DNA of 64,000 bases, taken from the NCBI RefSeq assembly GCF_040436345.1, contig NC_133238.1, positions 11,286,150 through 11,350,149 of the forward strand. The letters are read 5' to 3'. Made by a program: the position numbers and the translations under genes. Below the pieces are notes generated by a model. The model did not search any database. It was not told the DNA's origin and saw nothing but the letters and a program-made list of their open reading frames with translations. Below, piece by piece: positions 11,291 to 23,500 of the stretch (positions within the stretch are counted from its first letter, which is position 1; the number at the start of each line of letters is the position of its first letter). Source of the stretch: Pagrus major. Lineage: Eukaryota; Chordata; Actinopteri; Spariformes; Sparidae.

Positions 11291-12330
11291 CATGAGCGGA
11301 ACTTTTGTTCCTCCACATTGTTTATTTGTGTTTTGAAACTTATTGAGTTACTAAATTATTGTCTCGTGAAGCTCAAATTTGACACTTTATTTATGTTCTT
11401 ATTTTTTTATTTGTTTGATCTGAAATGTCGTATCAGGAGTGGGATTTAGTTGTAACTTCCTGTTTCATATCATTTGTGCTTCATTTAAAACTTGGTGTGC
11501 TATTTATTTAACGCAGCAAAACGTTTTTTATATATCATCAGTAACATATCAATTAAAACATATTCTTGAAAAGGCTTTAAATTCCCTGGACACATAATAC
11601 TGTTGCTCTCCCGCTCACCAGCAGAGGGCGACACTGAGACGCTGCAGTGCTGAGGAGGTGCAGTCAGTGAGGCTGTTTACTGTTCTGTACCATGATGAGC
11701 CTGGAGCCTATAAATCAGTAGTAAGCTGGTAGTGAGAGATAGGAATGTATACTTGTTGACCCCAGGACGTTTCTCTTCTCTTATGTAAGACACATCTGGA
11801 TCAGAGTCCTCTGGTAGCAGGAAATAGTATAATCTATGAAACCTAACCACCCTTTTTTTATTGCAGTAACATTGCCTTGAAAATTAATATGACAGTCATG
11901 ATGATTATAGGATCATATACAGATTTTTAACCCTTCCATGCATGAATTATTAAATCACAAAGAAATTATTTTTCATTGTTTGTTTTTACTCTTAAACAAA
12001 TGAAAAATCATGCCGATAACTTTTGTTTGCAATATCTTATTTTGAAAGGCTACTGAGTGAACACCGTGCATCAACGGTGTAACAAGTGGTTTTGGAATAA
12101 CTGTTAAATCCTTTAATTCACAGAAAATATGAAAAGTATATTCAATATATTTCAACTAAATGAGAGATACTAGATATACTTTTATCCATATTTTATTTCA
12201 CATATATTTTGTTTTTCTTGTACATATTTCTTTTGTGGCTGAAAATATATCTGCCTCTCCAATGGACGTTATGCATCAAGGGGTATATTCTGCCTATTAG
12301 ACTTATATTTAGATGACATTTAGAGTATTT
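11291..12330. other. Intergenic DNA upstream of lig4
   Basis: AT-rich, mostly unstructured DNA with no gene seen. In vertebrates ABHD13 usually starts head-to-head with LIG4 on the other strand; no ABHD13 reading frame is present here. Confidence 0.5.
11618..11631 (+). promoter_or_regulatory. CTCF-like motif
   Basis: CCAGCAGAGGGCGA matches the CTCF core (CCASYAGRKGGCR) with no core mismatch. Such words also occur inside some repeats, so function is inferred only. Confidence 0.4.
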
Positions 12331-12570
12331 AGAGGTGCAATATGTAAGAATTTTAATTTTTAAAAAAGCTAAAATTATTAACAGAATGTGAAGAAATAAC
12401 ATAACGTTAGGATGTCTGTTTATTGTGTTGCAGAAGTTAGCATGTTAGCCCACATCCCAACCTGGTCCAAAGCTCCTGTGCTAGCAGTGTCAAAACCAAA
12501 ACGCACAGCCAACTGAGCTAACTAGCTAATGGCAGCTACAGTCTGTCGCAGTTAGCAGTCACTCTTTCCA
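12331..12570 (+). mobile_element. Degenerate TTAA-type MITE (family A), copy 1
   Basis: The block starts with gaggtgcaatatgtaagaatt, the terminal word of family A, and later has the internal gagctaactagctaatgg and gcagttagcagt words also seen in the copy at 60001-60278. The right terminus is not clear. Confidence 0.5.
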
Positions 12571-14032
12571 ACACCTTAGTAAGTTGAAAAATATAGTTTT
12601 TCATGTCTGGTTTTCTAAGAATAAGAGAATTTAACAGTTAGGTCCTTGGTGCATCTCCTCTTCCCTCCGCCATTTTGACTTTATCATGCCATATCACAAA
12701 AAAACAAACACATACAAAGATAAGATTTAAATGGAATTGTGGACAAGGCTTTGGGGGTCCACCACCTGGTGATTGGGACATTATACTCGCAACTTAAATG
12801 GTTAAAAATGGCTTCAAAATATCTGTCCACTGTAGTAGACACCATGCATTAAAAGGGTTAAATGATTTTAAGCATTTATAAAAAACAAATACAGATACAA
12901 ATACTTTGACTCTTCTTATTTTAGGGTGTCAATAGTCCTGGTTTAAGGTCTCGGTCGTCCCTATCTTCACATGGGTTTCCTCCAAGTGAAAACTGAGAAA
13001 ACAAGTGACATTTGGGCTGAACACGGTGTGGATCTTGCTGTACAATATTGCAGCAAAATCGCCTAAAACTCAGCAGAAATTAGAAAGAGAAGAAAGAAGC
13101 ATCAGGACACAGGACAGAAGAGAACATCTAGGGCAAAAGTTAAGTACTCTTTCAACATTACTCTCAGCTGCCAGTAAAACCAGGTGTGGACATTTCTTTG
13201 GTAAGTAAGATATGATATAATAAGAGCTGCAGGAGACGCTTGAATGCCTCTTGCTAATTGGTTTGCGGCATTTCTCAAAGCATAATAACACCATAATACT
13301 TTTGTTTTGCTGTGTTGACTTGTACTGCACGCGGTCATTTGAAGGTTGCACAAACATATTTGTTTCTCGCTCTGCGTCACGCCTTCTAACCTTGTACTTT
13401 GTTTCTATTACAAACTTGTTTTGGCACTAACGTAATTTGGCGGTTGCTGGTGCGATTCCAAGTACATACCGTTGCTGGTAAAGTGATGCCAAATTGTTCC
13501 AGTGATGTCTTGTTTCCCATCAAAAGAATCTGAAGCTCGTACTGATGTAGAGTCCACAAACACTGACGCTCAGGTGGAGTCAGGTCGAACTGCCAGCCAT
13601 CACATTTTAATTGTTTTTGTGTACTTTGATTTGATGGCAGCTTCAGACTGTGAATCTTCCAGGCTGGAGGTGCAGCTCACTCAGTAACCCTGACCTTTGA
13701 CCTATGTGAGCGAGTGCGTGGGAGGAGAGACTTCCCTACAGGGATCAATAAAGCTCGTCACTGGTTGTTTATTTGAATGTCTTTTTTAAATCAAAATCCT
13801 TTAAGAAGCAGGAAAATATCAAGACCTACAATTTATTTATGTACTTTATAACAATAACTTCTCCTATGGACAATCCTTAATGAGGATGCTGTATAAACAG
13901 ATGATAGTTGTAATAATAAATAGATAAAATCTGTCTAATCGGACACAGAAGGTGGGACTCTTGGATTACTATAATGATCGATGGAGTGCCAGAAAAAGGA
14001 GGTGACTGGTTGCTCTATGTAATATTATATAT
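12571..14032. other. Intergenic DNA, no gene recognised
   Basis: Mixed AT-rich sequence. Short open frames near 13000-13700 are on opposite strands, overlap each other and resemble no protein family. I see no RNA gene or clear element. Confidence 0.45.
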
Positions 14033-14035
14033 ATT

Positions 14036-14088
<53 letters not shown>
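14033..14088 (+). repeat. Compound (TA)n(TG)n microsatellite
   Basis: Alternating TA units to about 14051 run directly into about 18 TG units ending at 14088. This is a perfect dinucleotide tract and is probably length-polymorphic. Confidence 0.95.
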
Positions 14089-14092
<4 letters not shown>

Positions 14093-14297
14093 TGTAATTG
14101 TGTGTATTATAAACATCAGTTGCAACTTAACAACAAACAATTGCTTAATAAATGCTTTGTTAGCAGTGAGATAACTATTAACTAATGTTTAACTAACTAT
14201 AAATGACCTATTTCACTGAACCTTTAATGAAACGTTAGGAAAAAGTACACAAACATCCTCAACAACCCAAATTTGGCATTTTCTGTTCCTTCCTGCC

Positions 14298-14312
14298 GCC
14301 AACAGGGGGCGA
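14298..14312 (+). promoter_or_regulatory. Second CTCF-like motif
   Basis: GCCAACAGGGGGCGA fits the CTCF core with the GGGGGCG box. It has the same orientation as the motif at 11618, 2.7 kb away. Confidence 0.35.
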
Positions 14313-16980
14313 CCTGTGTCTGTGCGGGCCGAGCTGCACCACTGAGCCACTGAGTCACACGCCAGCCAGAGTTGTTTACCTGTCTGCTGCTGCTGCCTGC
14401 TGCTGCTGCAGTGGAGGATTGTGGGATATGTGTGGGGAGGGAGGGAGGAGGTCCATTTGGAGCTACTATGTGCTCCAGCAGTGAACCCGCTGTGTTTTCA
14501 CTTCACACACAATGCAGTGCAGCGGAGAGGAAAGCGAGCCGGCTGGGCTGCCTGTTTGGACTGTGTGTGTCTGGTGTGTTGCATGCACCTGTGCTCATGT
14601 GGGAGTGGGTGATGCCGTGCAGGCTGCAGCATCACACCCCCATCCTCCCAATCCTCCCCCCCACCACCACCTCTGCAGCAAACGGGCCTGTCATGCTGTC
14701 ATGCAGCAGGCAGTGGAGTTACATAAGCCCTGCTGGATGTGCTGCTGCACTACAACGAGCTGCGGCCTACAAGACAGTAAACAACTGACGTCACTGCTTC
14801 CGTGGCATGCATCAGCTCGCACTGGGACTAAGAGGGAAGAGGAGGAGGAGGAGGAGGAGGAGGGGGTGGTTTATAATATGTTGGTGTAGGACTGAGTGAG
14901 ATTTTGGCATGGAGGCACAGAGTGGAGGAGAGAGAATTGGGCAGAGTAATAGAGCTAAAATCCCCCCCTGACATGGCTGATGATTAAGTGGTGCGTCAGC
15001 CTCCTCGTTCTCAGTGACTTGTTGGCAATGTGTGGCTGCACAGACAGTCGTAAACACTTCCTGTCCCCTGCTGCTTGATGACACATTGTTTGGCAAAAAA
15101 GCTTCACATTGATTAATATACACAGAAAAATGCAACTTCTCAGAAAAGACAGTCTGGGCTTTCCACGTGGGATTGCACATCGGGAGATGGAAATAGGAAA
15201 CGATGAGTGGACAAGGACTTTTAAAAGGACACTCTGCTTCATTTTACACATGAAGATCAGTTTATCAGTCGTGACGAGCACTTCCAGCCTGCCAAAACAT
15301 CTGTTTTATATATTCTGCAAACAAATAACCCAGATGATGTGACTGTGATGTCATCAGGGTCTTCAGACTTTTAAATTCTCACCACAAAGTGTGTTACTTA
15401 CTTGGGACTTGAAGTTTAAAAGATGCTTAACCTGGCAAAGAGGGTGTAAGGAAGAGGCGCTATTGAGTTGCATTATGGGAAGTGTAGGATCCAGTCTTTT
15501 ACGGAGCCTGACCCAAAAACTTGAGCAGGATTTATCGACTTCTGCCCTGTTGGTTGTTTAGGAGAATGCTCCGGAAATGTTTTGTGGACTATGAAACTTC
15601 ACCCGACTTTCCATCAGCATAGAGGTGAGGATATGATCCCTTAATTTTAATGTTAGGGTGACCTGATCCCATGGGGCGAATACTCCCCTGGTTCCCCCCA
15701 TGTCTGAAAAGTGCAGCGGATGTGCCCTCTTGGATGCCCCATGGTGGATAGAACAAAATAAAGTGCCCTCTCTTACATAATCTAATATGTCGAGCACCTC
15801 TGATTTTGTGCTGCTTCAACACCTGAATTTCCCCTCTGGCTTTCAATAAAGGCGTACCTGATCATATTTGCTTATCTCCGTGTGAAATGAAGTATGGCAT
15901 GTATGTTTGGTATTCAGGCAGTATAGCGCGCCAGCTGCCGACGGTGGCCAGAAGGCTAAAGCTGACATACATAACAACCAAACACAAATACAGTGTGCGT
16001 ACGAGAGTGTGTTTTCAGTACAGTATGTACCCAATCACACGGTGCCTAATGTGCGTTCCCAGCAGTTGTTTTATAAACAGAGTGAGTGCTGTGTGTGCTT
16101 GCCAAAGCCGCTTTTTGATGCACAGCCGCCTCAAGGCATGATTGAACTCCTCACCGCATAATCTTACACAAATGTCAGGAGAGATGAGGACAGGGAGATC
16201 CTGTTCACCTAAATCGCAGTGCACAAAATATTGTGCTGGGCTTTTTTTCAGCTGGCAGGGCGAGCCAGACAGTACCCAGCGACCTTCGTCTAAAATTAGA
16301 CCAGCTTCACACATCACTGCTATTCCACACTGCGATCTGCCCTCTATTTTTTTTTTTACCTGTTTAATAGCTGTCTGTCTGTCTCCACGCTCTGTCATAA
16401 CACGCTGTGTCATAACAGCTCTCCTTCGCTGTTGTTATGAAATTGCATTTCCAATAAAATCCCTGAGCGTTCTCTGTGCTCATCAGACTGGCTGGACAAC
16501 CAGCTGACCTGTGCAGAGGTCTTGTTCAGTTACATCATGTGGCATAACAGCAGAGGGGTGGAGAGGTCACCATAGTAGCCCTTCAGTGACCCCAACGTGG
16601 CCTTCGGCTAAAAGCATGAGGTAACAGCCCCTGCAGCAATAAAGTGAAGCAGATGGACTCACAAAGATGGTCAGGGTTAGATTACCAGCACCTGATAAAG
16701 AAAGCAAAAGTCTTATAGGTAGCTTGAACCGATGAGTTAACTGATATATCATTTAAGTTTGCTGAACAGATGCTAGTTGAGTCTGTTATTATGTTCAGAT
16801 ATCACAAGTCTTAGTTAAATAATCTCCCATCCCTAAAGGCTCAGGTGTCACTGGGCCTAATTAAGCCATGGAAAACTATAAAGACTGTTATTGGGTCTGT
16901 GATCAGCATGTTGGATTTGTGTGTGAAGGGAGGTGTCGGCTTACTGCCGCACACTCTCACCCACGCTTCTTTCCACTGAC
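14313..16980. other. Intergenic DNA with repeat fragments
   Basis: About 14330-14870 is GC-richer, with CTG triplets at 14388-14411 and GGA triplets at 14837-14860, and with open frames in all three plus-strand frames. That reflects low-complexity composition, so I call no gene. The bases at 15555-15660 match the right end of the element at 24731-25224 (words ctccggaaatgttttg, ggactatgaaacttca). The bases at 15690-15800 share words with the repeat at 31850-32060 (gtgccctctt…, ataaagtgccct). At 15469-15486, gcattatgggaagtgtagg read in reverse resembles the ZNF143/THAP11 promoter motif. Confidence 0.45.
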
Positions 16981-17004
16981 ACCTAAGTCTTTTGAGATTG
17001 GCAG

Positions 17005-17381
17005 TTGCCCATTTTGCTGGTGTTAAATTTAAGTGCTTTTGACACCACTGATCACGCCATCATGATTCATCCGTTTAAGCCCTGGGCTGACACATCAGTA
17101 TTTGCATTTGATGGCTTCTTCTCTTGTCATAGAGGAAATTTGTGGTCTCCAGTGGGAGTCATATTTCCTTTTATGCTCTGGGACGTGGTGTGCCTCAGGG
17201 CACCGTTCTCGGACCGCTGAAAGTTTCCTCTCAATACTTCTCTTGGGCCTCATTACTCACAGCCATGGCTGAATTTATTATTGACTATATGTGGATGATA
17301 CATGACTTTATATTTGCAATTGCAAATTGTTGCATTACTAACACACCTGATTGTGTAACATTGTTAAAAAAATTGTTATGA
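17005..17381 (+). pseudogene. Decayed LINE (L2/CR1-like) reverse transcriptase fragment
   Basis: The first frame reads LLVLNLSAFDTTDHAIM from about 17005, matching the conserved 'LLDLSAAFDTVDH' motif of the non-LTR reverse-transcriptase palm. A second frame from about 17160 reads GRGVPQGTVLGPL, matching the 'GVPQGSVLGPLLF' block. The two motifs lie in the right order and about the expected distance apart but in different frames. The catalytic YADD box after the second block is degenerate. This is an inactive, frame-shifted relic of an L2-clade retrotransposon. Its 5' and 3' limits are not visible. Confidence 0.8.
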
Positions 17382-20080
17382 TTAATAATTTAAAAATGTT
17401 TGTCGGGTCGAAAATGTGTCTTTTGTTTATGTCTGTGTAAGAATTCTGACAGATAATTCTAGCTTCTAAGATTTGTCTGCCAATAGTAGAACGCCGTTGG
17501 TATCACGTGGTATCTGTGTTTCATCAGCGATCAACAGTCTTGGTAGTTGTGCAATGTTTGCCATGTTAGCACCGCTAGCTAGCATTAGGAATGTTAGCTA
17601 GTGCACAAACTGGCAACCAATTGTGGGGGAAGACGATTCAAACAACAGCAGCATTGTGATGTGATGCATTGGAGGGGAGGAGATGCAATAACACCTTTAA
17701 TGTACAGAAAATGAAAACTCAACAATTCTGATAATTATCATCGTACATGTCATTGTCTCAGCATAATTAGCACTGACATTACTGAAACATTAACTGCTTC
17801 CAGCTTCTTTAATGTGAATATATATTGGGTTTGTTTTGTTTACAGTCTAACAGGTGCATTTTAAAAATATTTTCTGACAATAATTGATGAATTCATCGAT
17901 AATTAAAATAATAGTAAGTTGCAATCCTGAAATATGGCAATCTACACGCCAGCAGCAAAGGCCCCTATCCAAACATGCGTAGTATAACTGAAACACTTTA
18001 CACTTTGCATTATATTCATGTTATTTAACATAATCCTTCAATTCACAAGTCAAGTTTAAAGTTACCATTCAGCTCCTACAGTTAACAACTGAAACTTGAA
18101 TGAGTCATTGTTGAGTCAGCCAGCTCATCGTCATGTACAAACCTGATTAACCTGTCTTCTAAATACACATGGATTACTATTGCTATATATTGTATAACAG
18201 GCTTTCAGCATCTTAAGCCTGTGAGTGATGTGTTAAAGCAGGATGGATGTTATGATTGATCCTATGAAATGAACCGTATCCTGTTTTTTTGTTCAACTTG
18301 AATAAACATAAAGAATGAAATGAAAGATGAATGAAATATAAATAAACAAATAAAACTAATATGTTTACTCTTTTAATCTAACTGACCGAGATATGTTAGC
18401 AATAAATATCCTTTTTTCAAAAAAAGCAGCATACACGATTTGATGTGCTTAATACAGGAAGTATTTTCTGAGAAAACTGTGTACATTAGGTAATGTTTTA
18501 TTATCCTGTGTGCAAGCAGGGACCATATCAGTATTGTACCCTTTAACATATTCATTTTCCAGGAAACAATAAATGTAAGGTATAATAGGCTATTCATCTG
18601 TCCCATCCATAATCTTTATCCGCTTATCTTTTGTTTCATAGAAGATGTAATAAATATGAATACATTGAAATTGAAATCACATTTATTTTTTTTTGCCTCT
18701 CGAAAATGCAGCAGCTTTTGTCAAAATCAAACATATAGACCGAGGCTGGATTAGCAAACTGGCAAAGCAACGCCCGATAGTGACCCAGTTGTCTGAAAAC
18801 AATTGGTACACAGTCTAAAACACTTGGAGGTGCACGACTACACGCCATGATAACTTGCAGCACCAAACAAACACAGCTTTAGCTATAGGGATGCTTTGAG
18901 CTAAATGCTAATTTCATTTTTTTTTTTTAAATTAATTAGCTATGTTTTCAGATTAGATTGATTTTTGGGTTAGCATGAGTCTATTTTTGTCACGGAAGAC
19001 TGACTGTGCATGTTATTAGCTTGTAAATATTTGTAGTGTTATTATAATGTTTAGGGTTGATGGGATAAGGGATATATTTTTGTTTTGTCTCATATGTGAT
19101 GTAAGTGGGTTCACTATGAAATAATAAAGAAATATACTATTAAAAAACATGGGCACAATGCTAATGGGGGCCCCCTGCTCATTTTTGCCCCGGGGACCTT
19201 TGAGTGAGTTAATACGGCCCTGCTGTTGAAACATGCAGAATCTCTGCTGTACATGCAGGTACAGTCGAGATGGGGCGTTTGCAAACACATGAAATTAACC
19301 ATTTTCCATTACTTCCCAAATAATTCTATTAATTAAGTTATTATCTGTATTATTTACAATAAGATATTCACATGTATACCATGGTCACTCAAGCACATTT
19401 TGTATTACAGCTGAGGTATCCCCTGTGTTCTCATATAAACACTCTGAACCTGAAACAAGCACTTACAGGCATTTACGTCGTCAGGTTTCACTTCCAGTAA
19501 GGTCATATAATCGATCACACTGTATTCTGAACATTGTGACTGCTGTAATTGTTATCCGCTGCGGGCTCATTATCATAAGTGTTTTTCTCTGAACTCTCTG
19601 AACTGTCTGATAGAGCGTTCTGAGCGATCTGCTCCTGTTCTGATGGGTCGCTGTTAACTGTTAACGTGTCACATCAGAAGCCAAACACACATACAGTATC
19701 AGCTACCATGGAGAACCCAACAAGACAGCGTCTTATGTAATGCTGTGCTATCACCGGCCCTGCTTTAAGGAGCAGCTCTGCTCAAAAACAACTTTACATA
19801 ACATTCAAATTAATGACGGGGTAATGTTCTGAGGGAGTGTGACATCTTGTTGGACACATGGGTCAGACTTTGATTCAAACCAGGGAATGGTGCCAACACT
19901 GTGAATCTTGATCCTAAACACTGTTAAATGGGACATGAGCTTTGAACTGTTTTGCTCTGTGTTGTCAGCCAGGCCATCTCTCTTTAGTAATCTATTTATT
20001 GTTTAATTCTCTCATAATGGTCCAGCTAGGGACCAAACATACAGCCCCACTGCTATTTCAACACAAAGGCATCAATTCAG
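17382..20080. other. AT-rich intergenic DNA
   Basis: No gene recognised. Short words such as 'gttagcaccgctagctagcattagg' (about 17564-17588) are common components of fish repeats. Several AATAAA words and homopolymers occur without an associated reading frame. Confidence 0.4.
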
Positions 20081-20345
20081 ATCCTTTACGCTCCTTGGAA
20101 CGTTAACGACAGGGCGGGATTGATTTCTTTAACAGCGTTTAACGTGCCCTAAGGGAACATTAATAAATCACAGATACGCTCCCATTTATGTTGTTTATTT
20201 CTCAGAGGTATCGGCATGTTTATGTTGTGCTCGGGCCGGGACTTTAGCCGTCAGTGCGCGGTGCCAATCAGAGACAATTGCAGATCTCCTTAATTCAATG
20301 AGCAAGTGGAGCAACAACAATCTGGTCATTTGTAAACAAACGTTT
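20081..20345. other. Low-repeat block, possible conserved non-coding element
   Basis: This block differs from the flanking AT-rich, 'gctagc'-rich DNA. It has balanced composition, a forkhead-type word (TGTAAACA, about 20330-20337), a CCAAT word, and no open frame or repeat. It is proposed as a candidate enhancer only because of its texture. Confidence 0.22.
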
Positions 20346-22839
20346 AGTCTCAGCCTCTGTAGGATCTTTTCTTTATTCCCTTTATTCCCTACTTATCTAC
20401 TTAGAATAATTGTTGTATTATGTTACTTGACATGCAGTTTCAAGATCAGTTGTGATCATTTCTAAGCACGTTTTGGGTTGTCTCTTCTCCTTATTGATCT
20501 TCTCATTAAGGCATTTATTTATAGCTTTCTAAATTGCTCTCCTTGAACAACAGTTGTAAAGCTTAGCAACCCTAATTAGCAGGTGTGTCAAGCTTTTGAG
20601 TTAAAGAGTTAGCCTATATTAACATTGCGTTTGTGTACTCTAAGCCAATTGTTAGCATGTCTGGCTAACTAGCTTACGACCGGTAGACTAATAACAGAGT
20701 GTTGAGCAGATAATTGATAAACTACATTCATTTGTGGGATCATCTGTGCGTTAACTAGTCCTGGATGCTATCACAGTTTTAGCTAATGCTTACGTTAGCT
20801 GATCTTTATTGGATCAGGGAAAGTTTACACTACAGCAACCCCAGGCAACATTCCTCAAGATAGGGCTACATTTAACACAATGGTTATTCCTCAGTTAAAA
20901 GTTAAAATATGCAGTTTAAAGGATGAAAAACACATGTAAGCTAAGCAGTCATGGTTTTAGCTTCTGTCTTTTAGCACAAAGTCACGTAGGCAGCTGTCAA
21001 GTGAAGATCCTTTCACCAAGTTCTCGTTTTTAAATGCTAACTTTAGCCATATTAACTTATCAACTAGCTGATAAAATCTTGTTTCAGCTACCAATTGTTA
21101 GCATATCCAGCCAACACATAACTATTAGCATATTACCAGTGAACTTCACTGTATTCGTTTATCGAGTTATAAAATGCCCAATCTGTGTTGAAGCCAGTCC
21201 TGGATGCTATCACAATTCAAGCTAACTTAGCGCTACGTTCAACACATTGGTTTCCTCTCATCCCAAAAGCCCAATTAAAAGTAGAAAATATACAAACAAG
21301 TATGTGAGCTATGCAGTCAAAAACAGTTTAAGCTTCAGTCTTTTAGAAACAATGTCATATATGAGCCTTTAAAACTTTGGACAGTCTGATTTCACTGCAC
21401 ATGTGTCATGCTAGAATAAAAAGCTTAATAAAATGGCTGACTTTTGAGGTGTCTATGCTTTACACACTCCCAGTCATGCTTTAAGCAAACACTGGTATCA
21501 CAAATCCCAAAAAGGACTGACTTCCACTTTCCTGTTTATGTTCTATGAGCATGTTTTCTGCAGTGCAAATGTTATTTTGATGTCAGACATGAACATAATA
21601 GGATTCTGTGTATCAGAAAGCAGGTTGCTCATTCGACCAAGGCCACCGTTTTGATAACAATAAGCCGTCTGAAACCCACGTTCACCTCCCAGCTCTGGCT
21701 TCCTCTCCCGAGTAGGACAAAAACAGGTGCCAAGTCCATGTTTTGTTGTAAAAAAACAGAACTTTGTGAGCTGACTGTACAACCGTCATCCAGCAGCTCG
21801 ACTCATAACACATGCAGGTGTGTCATGATTAGTTGTGTAAGCATGAGGCGTGGAATTAAAGGTCACACTCTGTTTACAGCACACTTGCCATTAATGCTCA
21901 GATAATCTCATGTTTATTTTGTTTATTGGGCACCTTGGTGCAGCCTATCACAGCCACCAAGAAGAATTGTTTTTGGTCCCACGGCTGGTCATCGAGATTA
22001 ATAACTATTCTGCACCTGCTGTTGATTTCATCTCTCTTTTTTTTTTTTTTTTTTAATTCATTTGCGTGTTTGCAGACAGCACAGAGTAAATGTGGGTCTG
22101 GATTTGGTTGTAAGGTTTTGGGTGCAGCATCTTTGCGTGCCACCGCTCTCCATTAAGCTCCTCTGAATGTGTGTCTCCGACTCTGTCCTGTTCTGTAAGC
22201 TTTAGCCTCGTGGCTGGCATGTTTGACGGATGATTTACTGGGCCGCTGCGCACGCAAACATGCCCCCTGTGTGACCTCGGTTCGGTGGGTGTTTGTTGTG
22301 CTGCTGACTAAGATTCCTATAGGCACTAACCCAGTCCCGCTAATAGGCTTGGGCACAGGTTCAAACTCCTGCAGACAGCTGCTGGTGGAGAGTTCATATG
22401 GGGCATATGGTAAGGAGCGGTATAAGACTCCTGTACAAAAACATACAGTTTTACAGGAAGTCGGTAACTCTATACTGTTGCTGTCACTTAAAAAAACTGC
22501 CAATAATAACAGCTTTAGCTCTGCTCTCCATATAATGCTTTGAGCGAATGTACCTCCACGTGACACCAGCATAAGAAAGGTGATTATCTTACTCAAATAT
22601 AAGGTTATGTAATGTACTGTGTTCAGTATGTTGAAATGGAACTCGGCATACAAAGCGAAATGGTTGCAACACCTCTTTTATGTGTGCGTATTTGTCACAC
22701 GTGTGCTTTCTGTGTGCACACGTCTATTTTTACTTTCAATACACTGATATGTTTATGTAGTTGATACCTGACGTGGTGAGTAACAAACTGTCTGAGGTTG
22801 AGGGGGAGCTGTCTGACACAGGACTACAGAGATATTTAC
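20346..22839. other. Intergenic DNA with 'ttagc' repeat texture
   Basis: About 20560-21330 is dense in 'gctaact/ttagcat' words, with loosely duplicated segments such as 'cctggatgctatcacagtttt/caattc' at about 20760 and 21200, suggesting an old tandem duplication. The 166-codon minus-strand frame at 22153-22653 has no recognisable domain and overlaps frames on the other strand, so I do not call a gene. Confidence 0.35.
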
Positions 22840-23026
22840 TGAAGTTAGCATGCTAACTGCTAGCCCCAGCCCATCCTTTCTCATAATACCACTCCGAGCC
22901 TCGAGTCCAGACTGCTAGCTGTACGGCTAACTCAGCTAACGAGTAACTCTTGTGATATGCTGCCCCCCTATTTGTTTGGAGTATCAATTCAAGTGGTGGC
23001 CAATTCTTACATATTGCACCTTTAAA
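22840..23026 (-). mobile_element. Family A MITE, copy 2
   Basis: The right end reads aattcttacatattgcacc then tttaaa, the reverse complement of the family A terminus. Internal words (ctgttagcatgctaac-like, gctaactcagctaacgag, gatatgctgcccccctatttg) match the copies at 60001-60278 and 63897-64000 read in reverse. The left terminus is not resolved. Confidence 0.65.
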
Positions 23027-23109
23027 ATGTGGCATTTTTTAAAGTAAGAAACTTTTTGCATCATAACCGAGGCTGTAATATCTCATGAAAAGCACATCAC
23101 ACATTGGTG

Positions 23110-23500
23110 TTTCTTAAACAGATGCTCTTTCCCACAGAAAACACCACTCCCGAAACGCCTCGTCAGTAGTCCCGCCTCTAATTCCGTGACTTTGTGACAT
23201 CACAGTACGTCACCATGTCACACATTTGCATGATGAATTCCTAGCAGCTAGTTTGGCACGTAAGAATGAATTTAGCACAGCTGCTCTGTTGTTGTTAGTG
23301 GTGCTGGGCCAGGCATGTGTGAACTGACCAATCAGAGCAGACTAGGTATTCCAGACGAGGGTCTTAAAGAGACAGGAGCTAAAAACAGAGCGTTTCAGAC
23401 AGAGAGGGAGTGTTTTTTTGAGCATTAAAGCGTGTAAACCTGTTCTAGTAGCAACCCAAAATAAAAGTATGAACTTAAAATCAAATGTGTCCTTTAAAGT
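23110..23500 (+). repeat. Dispersed repeat (family E), copy 2
   Basis: The right half matches the copy at 4618-4835 word for word in several places (cttaaagagac, acagagcgtttcagacagag, acccaaaataaaagtatgaac). The left part (cgcctcgtcagtagtcccgcc, cagtacgtcac) looks like the same element's GC-richer portion, but has no second copy in this window. Confidence 0.5.

Noticed and set aside
14372..14889. Overlapping plus-strand frames in three phases
   Set aside because: Low-complexity, triplet-rich DNA with no coding signature. All three frames being open points to composition.
22153..22653. 166-codon minus-strand frame
   Set aside because: No domain or recognisable similarity. Overlapping frames exist on the other strand, and there is no splice or promoter context.
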